64,000 nucleotides of DNA from Paenibacillus sp. FSL H7-0357. Lineage in GTDB: Bacteria > Bacillota > Bacilli > Paenibacillales > Paenibacillaceae. The stretch covers positions 3,968,001 to 4,032,000 of the forward strand of contig NZ_CP009241.1 of the NCBI RefSeq assembly GCF_000758525.1, given 5' to 3'. The position numbers and the translations under genes were made by a program. Below are positions 47,220-55,337 of the stretch, piece after piece. A model generated the notes under the pieces. That model saw nothing but the letters and a program-made list of their open reading frames with translations, searched no databases and was not told the origin of the DNA. How positions within the stretch are numbered: the stretch's first letter is position 1; each line of letters opens with the position of its first letter.

Positions 47220-47688
47220 TAACTCTATTTATTAATGAAAACGGGTATTACTCATTACATTTTCAAGGCATTTTGCGAAGGCCAACATGCATTTGTCCTA
47301 CTCAGGACAGGTGCTCAAGCAGGAAGTTAGAGAGAACGTGAGTGGCTATGGAAAAACGGGCTAAAGGTATACGATCATTACGGCATCAAACGAACGGACA
47401 CCAAACCGGCTCCCGCGGAGGAGTTCAAAGTGAAGGAGATTCCGTATTTATGAAAAGGATGATAAAATCAGCAGGTATTGGAGCCTTTATGTGCCGGTAA
47501 AGCCGGGAACGACGCAATATAGCACCGTTATCGAGCATTTAAATCTAGAGCTCCAATTGCATTTATTTTGTTTGTTCATACTCCGTTCATATTACCGTTA
47601 CAAGGAGTACATATTTGTCATGTAAACTTTGCAATAACGGCCCGCTTAAGGCAGTCCAATACACAGATAAGGACAGGAGAAGATGAGT
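47220..47688. other. Intergenic region with a decayed gene
   Basis: 469 bp without an intact gene. It holds the pseudogene listed at 47284-47549 and the ribosome binding site of the hydrolase gene at its end. Otherwise nothing is recognised. Confidence 0.6.
47284..47549 (+). pseudogene. Frameshifted remnant of an unknown protein
   Basis: Protein-like sequence is split over three frames. Frame A has SYSGQVLKQEVREN (to a TAA at 47372). Frame B has EWLWKNGLKVYDHYGI... to KEIPYL (TGA at 47451). Frame C continues with YEKDDKISRYWSLYVPVKPG. B and C join naturally at 47449, which points to a single-base frameshift. There is no start codon with a good ribosome site, and the family is not recognised. 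The charged, aromatic composition suggests an exported or lipoprotein-type domain, but that is weak. Confidence 0.5.
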
Positions 47689-48660
47689 ATGAAACGACAA
47701 GAAGAGGGTACAAAAAAAAGGATGCGCAAACCACTTCGCATAATCCTTAAATCTATAGGAGCTTTAGCAGGATTAATGGTACTTTTTCTAGCCATTGTTT
47801 TTATTGTTAATCTGGTTTGCAACAAGGTGGAGCAGGGTAAAATAGAACCCTATGGCCAGTTAGTATCTGTAGACGGAAAACATATGAATGTGCTGATCCA
47901 AGGGGAAGGCGAAGAAACAGTCGTGCTCCTTCCAGGTTTTGGAACAGCATCTCCAGCACTTGATTTTAAGATGCTGGTAGATGAACTATCTCCGTTCTAC
48001 AAAGTTGTCGTGGTTGAGCCGTTCGGCTATGGATTAAGTGATGAAACCGATAAGGAGCGGACCGCAGACAATATGGTAACTGAAGTCCATGAAGCTTTGC
48101 AGCAGCTCAATATTGACCGCTTCACGCTAATGGGCCATTCCATTGCAGGTATCTACGGATTGAATTATGTTAACAAATATCCAAACGAAGTAAATGCATT
48201 TATCGGAATCGACAGCAGTGTGCCAACCCAAGGCGGAATGAATGATGGATTCCCATTAAAAACGTTCAAATTCCTCAATAAATCAGGTCTCTTAAGATTG
48301 ATCAAAAAAGTAGGGGAGGACCCCTATGCTTCGTTAGCATTTGATGCTCACACCGTAGAGCAATCGAAAATGATTGCAAATAAAAATAATAATAATGACA
48401 CTACTTTAAATGAAATGAAGAATATTTCTTCTAATTTTAAAGCGGCTCAACAGTTGAAGTTCCCAAAAAATCTTCCTGTTCTATTGTTTATCCAAGCGGA
48501 TAATAAATCTGTTGAAGGTTGGATACCACTGCATGAAGCGCAGGCCAAAGACTCTGTACGTGGGAAAGTCATAAAACTTGATGCAGATCATTATTTGCAC
48601 CACACCAAATCCAAAGAAATCGTTGAAGACTTCAGGGAGTTCATGGAGCAAGCAAGCTGA
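47689..48660 (+). CDS. Membrane-anchored alpha/beta hydrolase
   Basis: A 323-residue protein with a basic N terminus, one membrane helix (about 20-42, IGALAGLMVLFLAIVFIVNLV) and an alpha/beta-hydrolase domain outside. The nucleophile elbow is LMGHSIAGIYG, the oxyanion region VVLLPGFGTASP, and the histidine is in DADHYLHHTKSKEI. An esterase or lipase-like activity is likely; the substrate is unknown. The ATG at 47689 is 9 bp from AGGAG, and the one at 47683 only 3 bp. A terminator follows. Confidence 0.85.
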   Translation: MKRQEEGTKKRMRKPLRIILKSIGALAGLMVLFLAIVFIVNLVCNKVEQGKIEPYGQLVSVDGKHMNVLIQGEGEETVVLLPGFGTASPALDFKMLVDELSPFYKVVVVEPFGYGLSDETDKERTADNMVTEVHEALQQLNIDRFTLMGHSIAGIYGLNYVNKYPNEVNAFIGIDSSVPTQGGMNDGFPLKTFKFLNKSGLLRLIKKVGEDPYASLAFDAHTVEQSKMIANKNNNNDTTLNEMKNISSNFKAAQQLKFPKNLPVLLFIQADNKSVEGWIPLHEAQAKDSVRGKVIKLDADHYLHHTKSKEIVEDFREFMEQAS

Positions 48661-48729
48661 GACGAGTAGGGGGAACGGACATTTAGCGTAGATGCAAACC
48701 GAGATCACAAAATAATAACGGTCTTAAGT

Positions 48730-48762
48730 AAAGCTTCCCGCCGCAAGACGGGAAGCTTTTTA
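48730..48762 (+). terminator. Terminator after the hydrolase
   Basis: AAAGCTTCCCG and CGGGAAGCTTT arms, then TTTTAATT. Confidence 0.85.
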
Positions 48763-48853
48763 ATTTGCCCATGAGCTAACCTGGGTAATCCCGATAAAAC
48801 TTCCTGGGCAAATGAGCAGATATTTGGTGCATATAAAAAAATAAAATACCCTA

Positions 48854-48882
48854 TTGAAACGTTTCCAAAATGGTGATAGAAT
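48854..48882 (+). promoter_or_regulatory. Promoter of the fructan cluster
   Basis: TTGAAA (48854-48859), a 17-bp spacer, then TAGAAT (48877-48882), five of six matches in each. Operator O1 overlaps the -35 box. RNA would start near 48889. Confidence 0.65.
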
Positions 48883-48930
48883 AAATCCAACAAGTGAATG
48901 AAACGTTTCATTTAATAAATGAAACGTTTC
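48856..48930. promoter_or_regulatory. Three LacI-type operators (GAAACGTTTC)
   Basis: The 10-bp palindrome GAAACGTTTC occurs three times: O1 48856-48865, O2 48900-48909 (inside the perfect 16-bp AATGAAACGTTTCATT, 48897-48912) and O3 48921-48930. Centres are 44 and 21 bp apart, close to whole helical turns. The CG-centred pattern is standard for LacI-family repressors. O1 covers the -35 box; O2 and O3 lie downstream of the RNA start. Confidence 0.8.
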
Positions 48931-48952
48931 CAAATAGAAAGGCAGGTGCAAC

Positions 48953-49933
48953 ATGGCTAGTATTAAGGAGGTTGCTGATATTGCCGGCGTTGCAGTTGGG
49001 ACCGTTTCCAGAGTCATTAACAACCACCCTTCAGTCAAACAGGAGACTCGCGAGAAGGTACTAGCTGCGATCAAAGAAATAAATTATGTACCGAATGAGG
49101 TGGCAAGAAATTTTAAGATGCAGAAGTCTATGATGATTGCACTTTTGCTTCCTACAATAAGGCATCCCTTCTTTTCCGAGCTTGCCTACTATATTGAAGA
49201 TGAATTGGATCGTCATGACTACAAATTGATTCTGTGCAACAGCAAAGGCAAGCCCGAAAAAGAACTATATTATTTTGATATCCTGAACCAGAATAAGGTC
49301 GCAGGGATCATAGCTATTACTTACAACGATATCGAACATAGTGTTGTGAAAGACATCCCGCTGGTTTCAATAGACCGCCATTTCAAAGATGAGATTTCCT
49401 GTGTCACCTCGGATAACTATAACGGCGGACGTATCGCGTTACAAGAGTTGCACAAGGCAGGGGTACGGCATCCGGCCTACCTAGGTTATATCGCGACGTC
49501 GATCCGGGGCGAAGTGGATTTGAGAAAAGTCGGTTTTATGGATGCTGCCAAGGAGTTGGGACTGCCCCAAGCCGATTATGAAATTCCTGATCTCGACGAG
49601 GATTTATTGAACCCCCATCTTGATCAGATCTTAACGGCTGCACAGTATAAAGAAGTTGACGGGGTGTTTGTGAATGGTGACATGCTGGCAGCTCGATATA
49701 TTAAGCGGGCACGAGAACACGGAATCCAGGTTCCGGAAGACGTGAAGGTAGTAGGTTATGACGGAATTCAGAAAGATGATTTGTTTCATCCTTTCTTATC
49801 CACCATTGTACAACCTGTTGAAGAAATGGCCCGGACGGCAGTACGTCTACTAATCCAAAAAGTAGAGGGCGTGGAGCTTCATAAAGATCTCTACCGCCTA
49901 CCGGTAACATTCAGACAAGGCGGGACCACTTAA
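48953..49933 (+). CDS. LacI-family repressor of the fructan/sucrose cluster
   Basis: A 326-residue regulator. The LacI HTH and hinge read MASIKEVADIAGVAVGTVSRVINNHPSVKQETREKVLAAI, then NYVPNEVARNFK. The sugar-binding core has IALLLPTIRHPFFSEL, VSIDRHF and VVGYDGI. It probably represses itself and the downstream importer/GH32 genes through the three GAAACGTTTC sites just upstream, and responds to a fructose-containing sugar or sugar phosphate. AAGGCAGG precedes the ATG. A hairpin separates it from the permease genes. Confidence 0.9.
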   Translation: MASIKEVADIAGVAVGTVSRVINNHPSVKQETREKVLAAIKEINYVPNEVARNFKMQKSMMIALLLPTIRHPFFSELAYYIEDELDRHDYKLILCNSKGKPEKELYYFDILNQNKVAGIIAITYNDIEHSVVKDIPLVSIDRHFKDEISCVTSDNYNGGRIALQELHKAGVRHPAYLGYIATSIRGEVDLRKVGFMDAAKELGLPQADYEIPDLDEDLLNPHLDQILTAAQYKEVDGVFVNGDMLAARYIKRAREHGIQVPEDVKVVGYDGIQKDDLFHPFLSTIVQPVEEMARTAVRLLIQKVEGVELHKDLYRLPVTFRQGGTT

Positions 49934-49941
49934 GGTTACAA

Positions 49942-49975
49942 CATTCGCTATAGAACTTTGTTCTTATGGCGAATG
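49942..49975 (+). terminator. Hairpin between lacI and the permeases
   Basis: CATTCGCTATAGAAC and GTTCTTATGGCGAATG form a near-perfect stem with a weak T/A tract after it. It may be a partial terminator, as no promoter is obvious downstream. Confidence 0.55.
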
Positions 49976-50029
49976 CAACATTATTTGTAAGTGCTTTATA
50001 TGTTAAAAATGCATAAAGGAGGAAACTTA

Positions 50030-50956
50030 GTGGTGGGGTCTAAACTGAAAAATATGCCATTAAGGCTAAAGAAAAATTCAGAGATTAAGCATTATTGGTT
50101 CATGCTCATTCCGGCTTTGGTTTGGTTGATCATGTTTCAAATCGTTCCTATGTTCGGTGTTGTAATGGCTTTCCAGGATTATAATCCGGGTGCCGGCTTT
50201 CTTCATTCAGAATTTGTTGGATTAGAGAATTTTCGGTACATGCTTGAGTTAGACGATGTGCGTCAGGCCTTAATCAATACGCTTATCATAGCACTGGGGA
50301 AAATTTCAGGGAATTTGCTCATTCCTCTCATTTTCGCTCTTATGCTTAATGAACTTCGCCAAAAATACATGGTTAAATTCGTTCAAACAAGCGTCTACTT
50401 GCCGCACTTCTTATCATGGGTTATTTTGTCAGGGATTATGATTCAAATCTTTGGCTTCAACGGCCCGTTCAACCGGGTATTGGAAATGTTAGGGTTTGAA
50501 CCGGTTCAATTTTTCCAACAGGCTGGTTTGTTCAGAGGATTTATTATTGGTTCGGATGTGTGGAAAAACTTCGGCTACAACTCCATCATTTATTTGGCTG
50601 CCTTAGCGGGCATTGACGGTACTCTCTATGAAGCTGCAGGTATTGATGGGGCAAGCCGCTGGAGAAAATTATGGCATATTACTTTGCCGGGAATCCGCAC
50701 AACTGTCGTTCTATTAGCCATTTTGTCACTCGGCAGCGTTCTTGATGCTGGTTTCGACCAAGTGTTCAACTTATATAATCCGCTAGTGTACAGCACGGGT
50801 GACATTATAGACACTTATGTATATCGCGCCGGTTTACAAGATTTGGACTTCAGCTTGGGTACAGCGGTCGGATTATTGAAATCGGTCGTCAGCTTTATTC
50901 TTATTGTTAACGGTTACTTGTTAGCCAAGAAGCTTTTGGGGTATCGAATATTCTAA
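50030..50956 (+). CDS. Polysaccharide/sugar ABC permease, LplB type
   Basis: A 308-residue permease with six membrane helices. The LplB-type start (HYWFMLIPALVWLIMFQIVPMFGVVMAFQDY) and the EAA loop EAAGIDGASRWRKLWHITLPGIRTT are present. The start is a GTG at 50030, 7 bp after AGGAGG; the earlier ATG frame from 49991 has no site. It pairs with the YtcP-type gene that follows. Confidence 0.9.
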   Translation: MVGSKLKNMPLRLKKNSEIKHYWFMLIPALVWLIMFQIVPMFGVVMAFQDYNPGAGFLHSEFVGLENFRYMLELDDVRQALINTLIIALGKISGNLLIPLIFALMLNELRQKYMVKFVQTSVYLPHFLSWVILSGIMIQIFGFNGPFNRVLEMLGFEPVQFFQQAGLFRGFIIGSDVWKNFGYNSIIYLAALAGIDGTLYEAAGIDGASRWRKLWHITLPGIRTTVVLLAILSLGSVLDAGFDQVFNLYNPLVYSTGDIIDTYVYRAGLQDLDFSLGTAVGLLKSVVSFILIVNGYLLAKKLLGYRIF

Positions 50957-50972
50957 TTTAGGAGGGAGAAAG

Positions 50973-51866
50973 TTGGTAGAGAACAGATCACTGGGGTCGA
51001 GGGCGTTCGACATTTTCAATCTAGTATTCCTTTTGTTAATGACACTGCTTTGCTTGGTTCCCATATGGTATTGCTTAATGATCGCTCTGAGTGACAAGGC
51101 GGCGGTCCAGGCAGGCAATGTGTTTTTTTATCCTATCGGATTCAACTTGTATTCATTTCAAGTGATTCTGTCCGAAGCTAAGTTTTTTAGAGCGATATTT
51201 GTATCGTTCGAACGCGTTATTTTGGGCTCCGCTTTCACGATGCTGGCATTAGTACTTGCTGCCTATCCTTTATCAAAGTCGGGCAAGCTTTTTCCGGGAC
51301 GCAATCTTCTAATGTGGCTATTCGTATTCTGCATGCTCTTTAACGGTGGGTTGATTCCTTGGTTCATTACTCTGAAAACATATAATCTGATCGATAACAT
51401 CTGGGGATTAGTGTTATGTGGGGGAGTCCCGATATTCAACTTGATCCTGATTATGAACTTCGTTAAGAATTTGCCGGAGGAGCTGGAAGAAGCAGCCAAG
51501 ATAGACGGGTCTGGTCCTTGGAGATACCTGTTCAGCATATTATTACCTCTCTTAAAACCCGTACTGGCTACCGTTGTTTTGTTTACCATAGTGGGATACT
51601 GGAATGACTTCTTCCAAGGCATGGTTCTCTCCACCCGGGAGGAAAGTTATCCGTTACAAACCTATATCCAGCAACTCGTAGTTTCCACAAATCTGCAGCA
51701 AATGGCTTCCATGTCTCTTGAGCAAATGAATCGTTTGTCCAAATTGAATAACGACTCGTTGAATGCCGCCAAAATTTTCGTAGCGATGATTCCGGTACTG
51801 ATTATCTACCCGTTCTTGCAGAGATATTTCGTGAAAGGCATCACGCTTGGTTCCGTAAAAGGTTAA
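50973..51866 (+). CDS. Sugar ABC permease, YtcP type
   Basis: A 297-residue permease with six helices, a TTG start and a GGAGGGAG site. It has LSDKAAVQAGNVFFYPIGFNL, the EAA loop EAAKIDGSGPWRYLFSILLPLLKPVLAT and the family end YFVKGITLGSVKG. It forms the channel with the LplB-type subunit. Confidence 0.9.
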   Translation: MVENRSLGSRAFDIFNLVFLLLMTLLCLVPIWYCLMIALSDKAAVQAGNVFFYPIGFNLYSFQVILSEAKFFRAIFVSFERVILGSAFTMLALVLAAYPLSKSGKLFPGRNLLMWLFVFCMLFNGGLIPWFITLKTYNLIDNIWGLVLCGGVPIFNLILIMNFVKNLPEELEEAAKIDGSGPWRYLFSILLPLLKPVLATVVLFTIVGYWNDFFQGMVLSTREESYPLQTYIQQLVVSTNLQQMASMSLEQMNRLSKLNNDSLNAAKIFVAMIPVLIIYPFLQRYFVKGITLGSVKG

Positions 51867-51931
51867 CTTCTAATCTAAGGATGTTGTCCGAGGAGGAATC
51901 CTTGAACATAAAAAAACAAAAGGGGAGTTAT

Positions 51932-53683
51932 ATGCAGATGAAAAACAAAAAGGTTTATGCTGCAACTTTGTCGTTCGCTTTGCTACTCATGGGGTCACTC
52001 ACGGCGTGTACTGGAAATGCTGACAATGGCAAGTCTTCTTCGGAAAACAGTGCTAATCCTGCTTCCAACAATAGCGCTGCAGAAGTACCGGCAGATCCGC
52101 TTGGAAAACAACCTCAGTTAACCACGCTTACAAGAGGAGTCCCGCTCGATCCGAACCAGAAGTACCCTGACGGTCAAGATGTAGATGACAATGCGTATAC
52201 GAGAATGCTGAAGACAAACTTTAACATTGAAATTAAAAATGCTTTTACCGCATCCAACTCAGGCACGGATTATCACCAAAAGGTTGATCTTGGGATCGCA
52301 ACCGGAGAAATTCCAGATTACTTGACCGAGCTGACTTATACAGAATACAAAGCGATCGTTAAAGCAGGCTTGGCAATGGACATTTCCGAAGTCTGGGAAA
52401 AATATGCGAGCACGAAAACAAAAGAAGTGTACAAATCTAACCAAGAACTCTTTGATAGCTTAGTAAAAGAAGACGGTAAAATGTATGCCATTCCTTCCTC
52501 GAATCCAATGCCGGATTTCCTGTCCGTGATGTGGGTCCGCCAAGATTGGTTGGATAAATTGAAATTGAAAGCGCCTACGAATTTGCAAGAGCTGGAAGCC
52601 GTTGCAAAAGCTTTCGTTGAGCAAGATCCAGACGGAAACGGAAAAGCAGATTCGGTTGGGCTTGCAGGCCCTTCGATTGACGGTAAATTATATCAAGACA
52701 TGACGAATTCCAACTTCGCTTATCACTTTGATCAAATTTTCGCTGCGTTCAATTCCTTCCCAGGCATCTGGGTCAAAGACAGTGAAGGAAAGGCCGTCTA
52801 TGGATCCATCGTGCCTGAAACTAAAACAGCGCTGCAGAAATTAGCCGATATGTACAAGGCAGGGTTGATTTCACAAGGTATGCTCACTTCGAAGACGGAA
52901 GAATTGGTGTCGAACAATAAGGCAGGGTTGTTCTTTGGTCCTTGGTGGTTCCCGTTCGGGGATCTTGGAAACAGCTGGAAGAATGACAAAACCGCGAACT
53001 GGCAGCCTTATTCACTGGCTTCCGGCAGTGATGGAATCTACTTGGCGAAGGGAGGCAACGCAGCCCGTACCTTCACGGTCATTAGTAAGGATAACAAAAA
53101 CCCTGAAGCCGTCATCAAAATGCTTAATATTTATAAAGATGGTCTCTACAAACATGTTGATCCGGCAGAGCAAAAGGTACTAGGAGATGCTTCATTCCCG
53201 ATGTACCAAACCTTCTCCATGGCTGATGGTCCTGCCATGGTCTTGAAAGAGACAAGCAATTATCTCGAAGGCAAAAAGACAGCGGATGAGATTCATACGT
53301 ATTTCCAGGACTTCGATGCTTACACAGATGATGCATTCAGTAAGATCATCGCTTCCAAAACGGAACCTTTTGATAATATGAGCATCTCGGGCTGGGATTT
53401 CTCCGGAGCAAAAGCGGACGATTTCGGTACGGTTTGGGCATTTGGCGTAGGCTTGAAGCCGTACGTGGAAGGTAAATTCCAGTTCGTAAACACCTTAACC
53501 TATGAGCAAACCAAAACAATGGAAAAACGTTGGTCGAATCTCAGCAAGCTGGAGTATGAAACCTTTTCCAAAATTATCGTTGGCCAAGCTCCAATCAGCG
53601 CATTTGATGAGTTCGTAAGCAAGTGGAAATCTCAAGGCGGCGATCAAGTCACGAAAGAGATCCAGCAATCGTTAGATAAGTAA
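51932..53683 (+). CDS. Large sugar-binding lipoprotein (LipO type)
   Basis: A 583-residue binding protein of the size that goes with LplB/YtcP importers. The signal peptide ends in the lipobox SLTAC (Cys26), and a Ser/Asn-rich linker follows. The mature part includes DPDGNGKADSVGLAG, an EF-hand-like calcium loop common in this group. By context it binds a fructo-oligosaccharide or a sucrose-related sugar. AGGGGAG lies just upstream; ATGs at 51932 and 51938 are both possible. A 14-bp hairpin follows the gene. Confidence 0.88.
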   Translation: MQMKNKKVYAATLSFALLLMGSLTACTGNADNGKSSSENSANPASNNSAAEVPADPLGKQPQLTTLTRGVPLDPNQKYPDGQDVDDNAYTRMLKTNFNIEIKNAFTASNSGTDYHQKVDLGIATGEIPDYLTELTYTEYKAIVKAGLAMDISEVWEKYASTKTKEVYKSNQELFDSLVKEDGKMYAIPSSNPMPDFLSVMWVRQDWLDKLKLKAPTNLQELEAVAKAFVEQDPDGNGKADSVGLAGPSIDGKLYQDMTNSNFAYHFDQIFAAFNSFPGIWVKDSEGKAVYGSIVPETKTALQKLADMYKAGLISQGMLTSKTEELVSNNKAGLFFGPWWFPFGDLGNSWKNDKTANWQPYSLASGSDGIYLAKGGNAARTFTVISKDNKNPEAVIKMLNIYKDGLYKHVDPAEQKVLGDASFPMYQTFSMADGPAMVLKETSNYLEGKKTADEIHTYFQDFDAYTDDAFSKIIASKTEPFDNMSISGWDFSGAKADDFGTVWAFGVGLKPYVEGKFQFVNTLTYEQTKTMEKRWSNLSKLEYETFSKIIVGQAPISAFDEFVSKWKSQGGDQVTKEIQQSLDK

Positions 53684-53704
53684 CACGTTAAGAGAATATT
53701 GAAC

Positions 53705-53739
53705 AACAATGAGTTCTGTCAAAAACAGAACTCATTGTT
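53705..53739 (+). terminator. Intra-operon hairpin after the binding-protein gene
   Basis: A perfect 14-bp stem (AACAATGAGTTCTG with CAGAACTCATTGTT), a 7-base loop and only a short T tract. Its position matches the hairpin at 29501-29533. Confidence 0.65.
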
Positions 53740-53793
53740 TCGATAAGACCCAGTACACTATAGAGATAAAACTAAGTTGTGAGGAGAGAAGAG

Positions 53794-55263
53794 ATGTCAT
53801 CTGAAGTTATACAAGCAGAGAAATACAGACCCAAGTTCCATTTTAGTCCGCCAGCGAATTGGATGAACGATCCGAATGGCTTGGTTTATTTTAAGGGGGA
53901 ATACCACCTCTTCTATCAGCATCACCCTCATGGAACCAGCTGGGGGCCGATGCACTGGGGACATGCAGTGAGTAAAGACCTGGTCACTTGGGAGCATCTC
54001 CCTATTGCACTTGCTTCCGACGGGCTGGGAATGATTTTTTCGGGCAGTGCAGTGGTGGACTGGAACGATTCAACCGGTTTTTTCGACGGGGAACCCGGTC
54101 TTGTCGCTATTTTCACGCATCACGCCCATTCACCTGGAGGGATTTCAATAGAGAAACAAAGTATTGCCTTCAGTAGAGATGAGGGAAGAACTTGGATTAA
54201 GTATGAAGGGAATCCCGTCCTTACTTCGGATAAGCATACTGATTTCCGGGATCCTAAGGTGTTCTGGCATAAAGAAACTGAGCAGTGGGTGATGATTGTT
54301 GCCAGTGGTCAAACCGTTTGTTTATACCGTTCTCCAAACCTGAAAGAATGGAGCTTCAGCAGCGAGTTTGGGCAAGGGATGGGTTCGCATGACGGCGTTT
54401 GGGAGTGCCCGGATTTATTTGCATTACCCGTTGACGGAGAGGAGACGGCATTGAAATGGGTCATGTTCGTGAGTATTGGAAATGAGCCACATGTTCCGGA
54501 AGGGTCTAGAACCCAGTATTTCACCGGACGCTTTGACGGGTTAGCTTTCATACCGGATCAATCCTCTCAAATGACTCGTTGGATCGATTATGGTAAGGAC
54601 AATTACGCTGGCGTGAGCTGGTCTGACGTCTCTGCTAAAGATGGACGCCGGATTTATATCGGCTGGATGAACAATTGGAAATATGCAGGCGAAACTCCAA
54701 CTGAAGGATGGAGGGGGGCCATGACATTTCCAAGGGTACTGACTTTGGAAACGAGGAACGGCGACATTGCATTGATTCAGCATCCCGTCAATGAATTGGA
54801 ATCCATCCGAGTGCCTCAGATTGAATCGGAAGGGAATTCCTCTGCTATGCTCGATTCAATTTGCGAAGGTATGGAATTAGAAACCTATGAGCTTGTTGCC
54901 GAATTCAAATGGACTGAGACCGTGGATTCTATAGGCTTCAAGATCAGAGCCTCGGACCAGGAGGCAACAGTCGTCGGTTACTCCGTTAAAGATGAAAGCT
55001 TATTTATCGATCGTACCCGTTCCGGAAATATTGATTTTCATGATGATTTTTCGGGTAGACATCAAGCAAAATTACAGTCCAGCCAGCAGTGCGTGAAATT
55101 CCAACTTATAGTGGACCGGACATCCGTCGAAGTCTTTGCCAACGATGGAATCCTCGCGATGACGGATCTGATTTATCCTTCCTCCGACTCATTGGGTTTA
55201 TCGTTCTTTTGTGATGGCGGGGAGTTACTGTCCTATAAAATTGCAATCCATAAATTAGGCTGA
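53794..55263 (+). CDS. GH32 beta-fructosidase (sucrose/fructan hydrolase)
   Basis: A 489-residue family 32 enzyme. A five-bladed propeller carries the nucleophile Asp26 in NWMNDPNG, the stabiliser Asp153 in FRDPKVFW and the acid/base Glu204 in WECPDLFAL, followed by the C-terminal beta-sandwich (about 345-489; VDRTSVEVFANDG). There is no signal peptide, so it cleaves imported fructosides: sucrose, inulin- or levan-type oligosaccharides, or phosphosucrose. Since no PTS gene is present and an ABC importer is, the free oligosaccharide is favoured. GAGGAGAG precedes the ATG at 53794. Last gene of the cluster. Confidence 0.92.
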   Translation: MSSEVIQAEKYRPKFHFSPPANWMNDPNGLVYFKGEYHLFYQHHPHGTSWGPMHWGHAVSKDLVTWEHLPIALASDGLGMIFSGSAVVDWNDSTGFFDGEPGLVAIFTHHAHSPGGISIEKQSIAFSRDEGRTWIKYEGNPVLTSDKHTDFRDPKVFWHKETEQWVMIVASGQTVCLYRSPNLKEWSFSSEFGQGMGSHDGVWECPDLFALPVDGEETALKWVMFVSIGNEPHVPEGSRTQYFTGRFDGLAFIPDQSSQMTRWIDYGKDNYAGVSWSDVSAKDGRRIYIGWMNNWKYAGETPTEGWRGAMTFPRVLTLETRNGDIALIQHPVNELESIRVPQIESEGNSSAMLDSICEGMELETYELVAEFKWTETVDSIGFKIRASDQEATVVGYSVKDESLFIDRTRSGNIDFHDDFSGRHQAKLQSSQQCVKFQLIVDRTSVEVFANDGILAMTDLIYPSSDSLGLSFFCDGGELLSYKIAIHKLG

Positions 55264-55268
55264 AAATT

Positions 55269-55304
55269 AGAACAAGGCGAACTCACAGGAGTTCGCCTTG
55301 TTCT
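55269..55304. terminator. Bidirectional terminator, 16-bp perfect stem
   Basis: AGAACAAGGCGAACTC, loop ACAG, exact complement, then GTTTCT. It lies between the convergent GH32 and GH38 genes. Confidence 0.85.
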
Positions 55305-55337
55305 GTTTCTAAGAGGAAAGCCATCGTTACATGACAG

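Noticed and set aside
48705..48911. Minus-strand open frame before the LacI gene
   Set aside because: It covers a terminator, the promoter and the operators. There is no ribosome site and the composition is non-protein-like.
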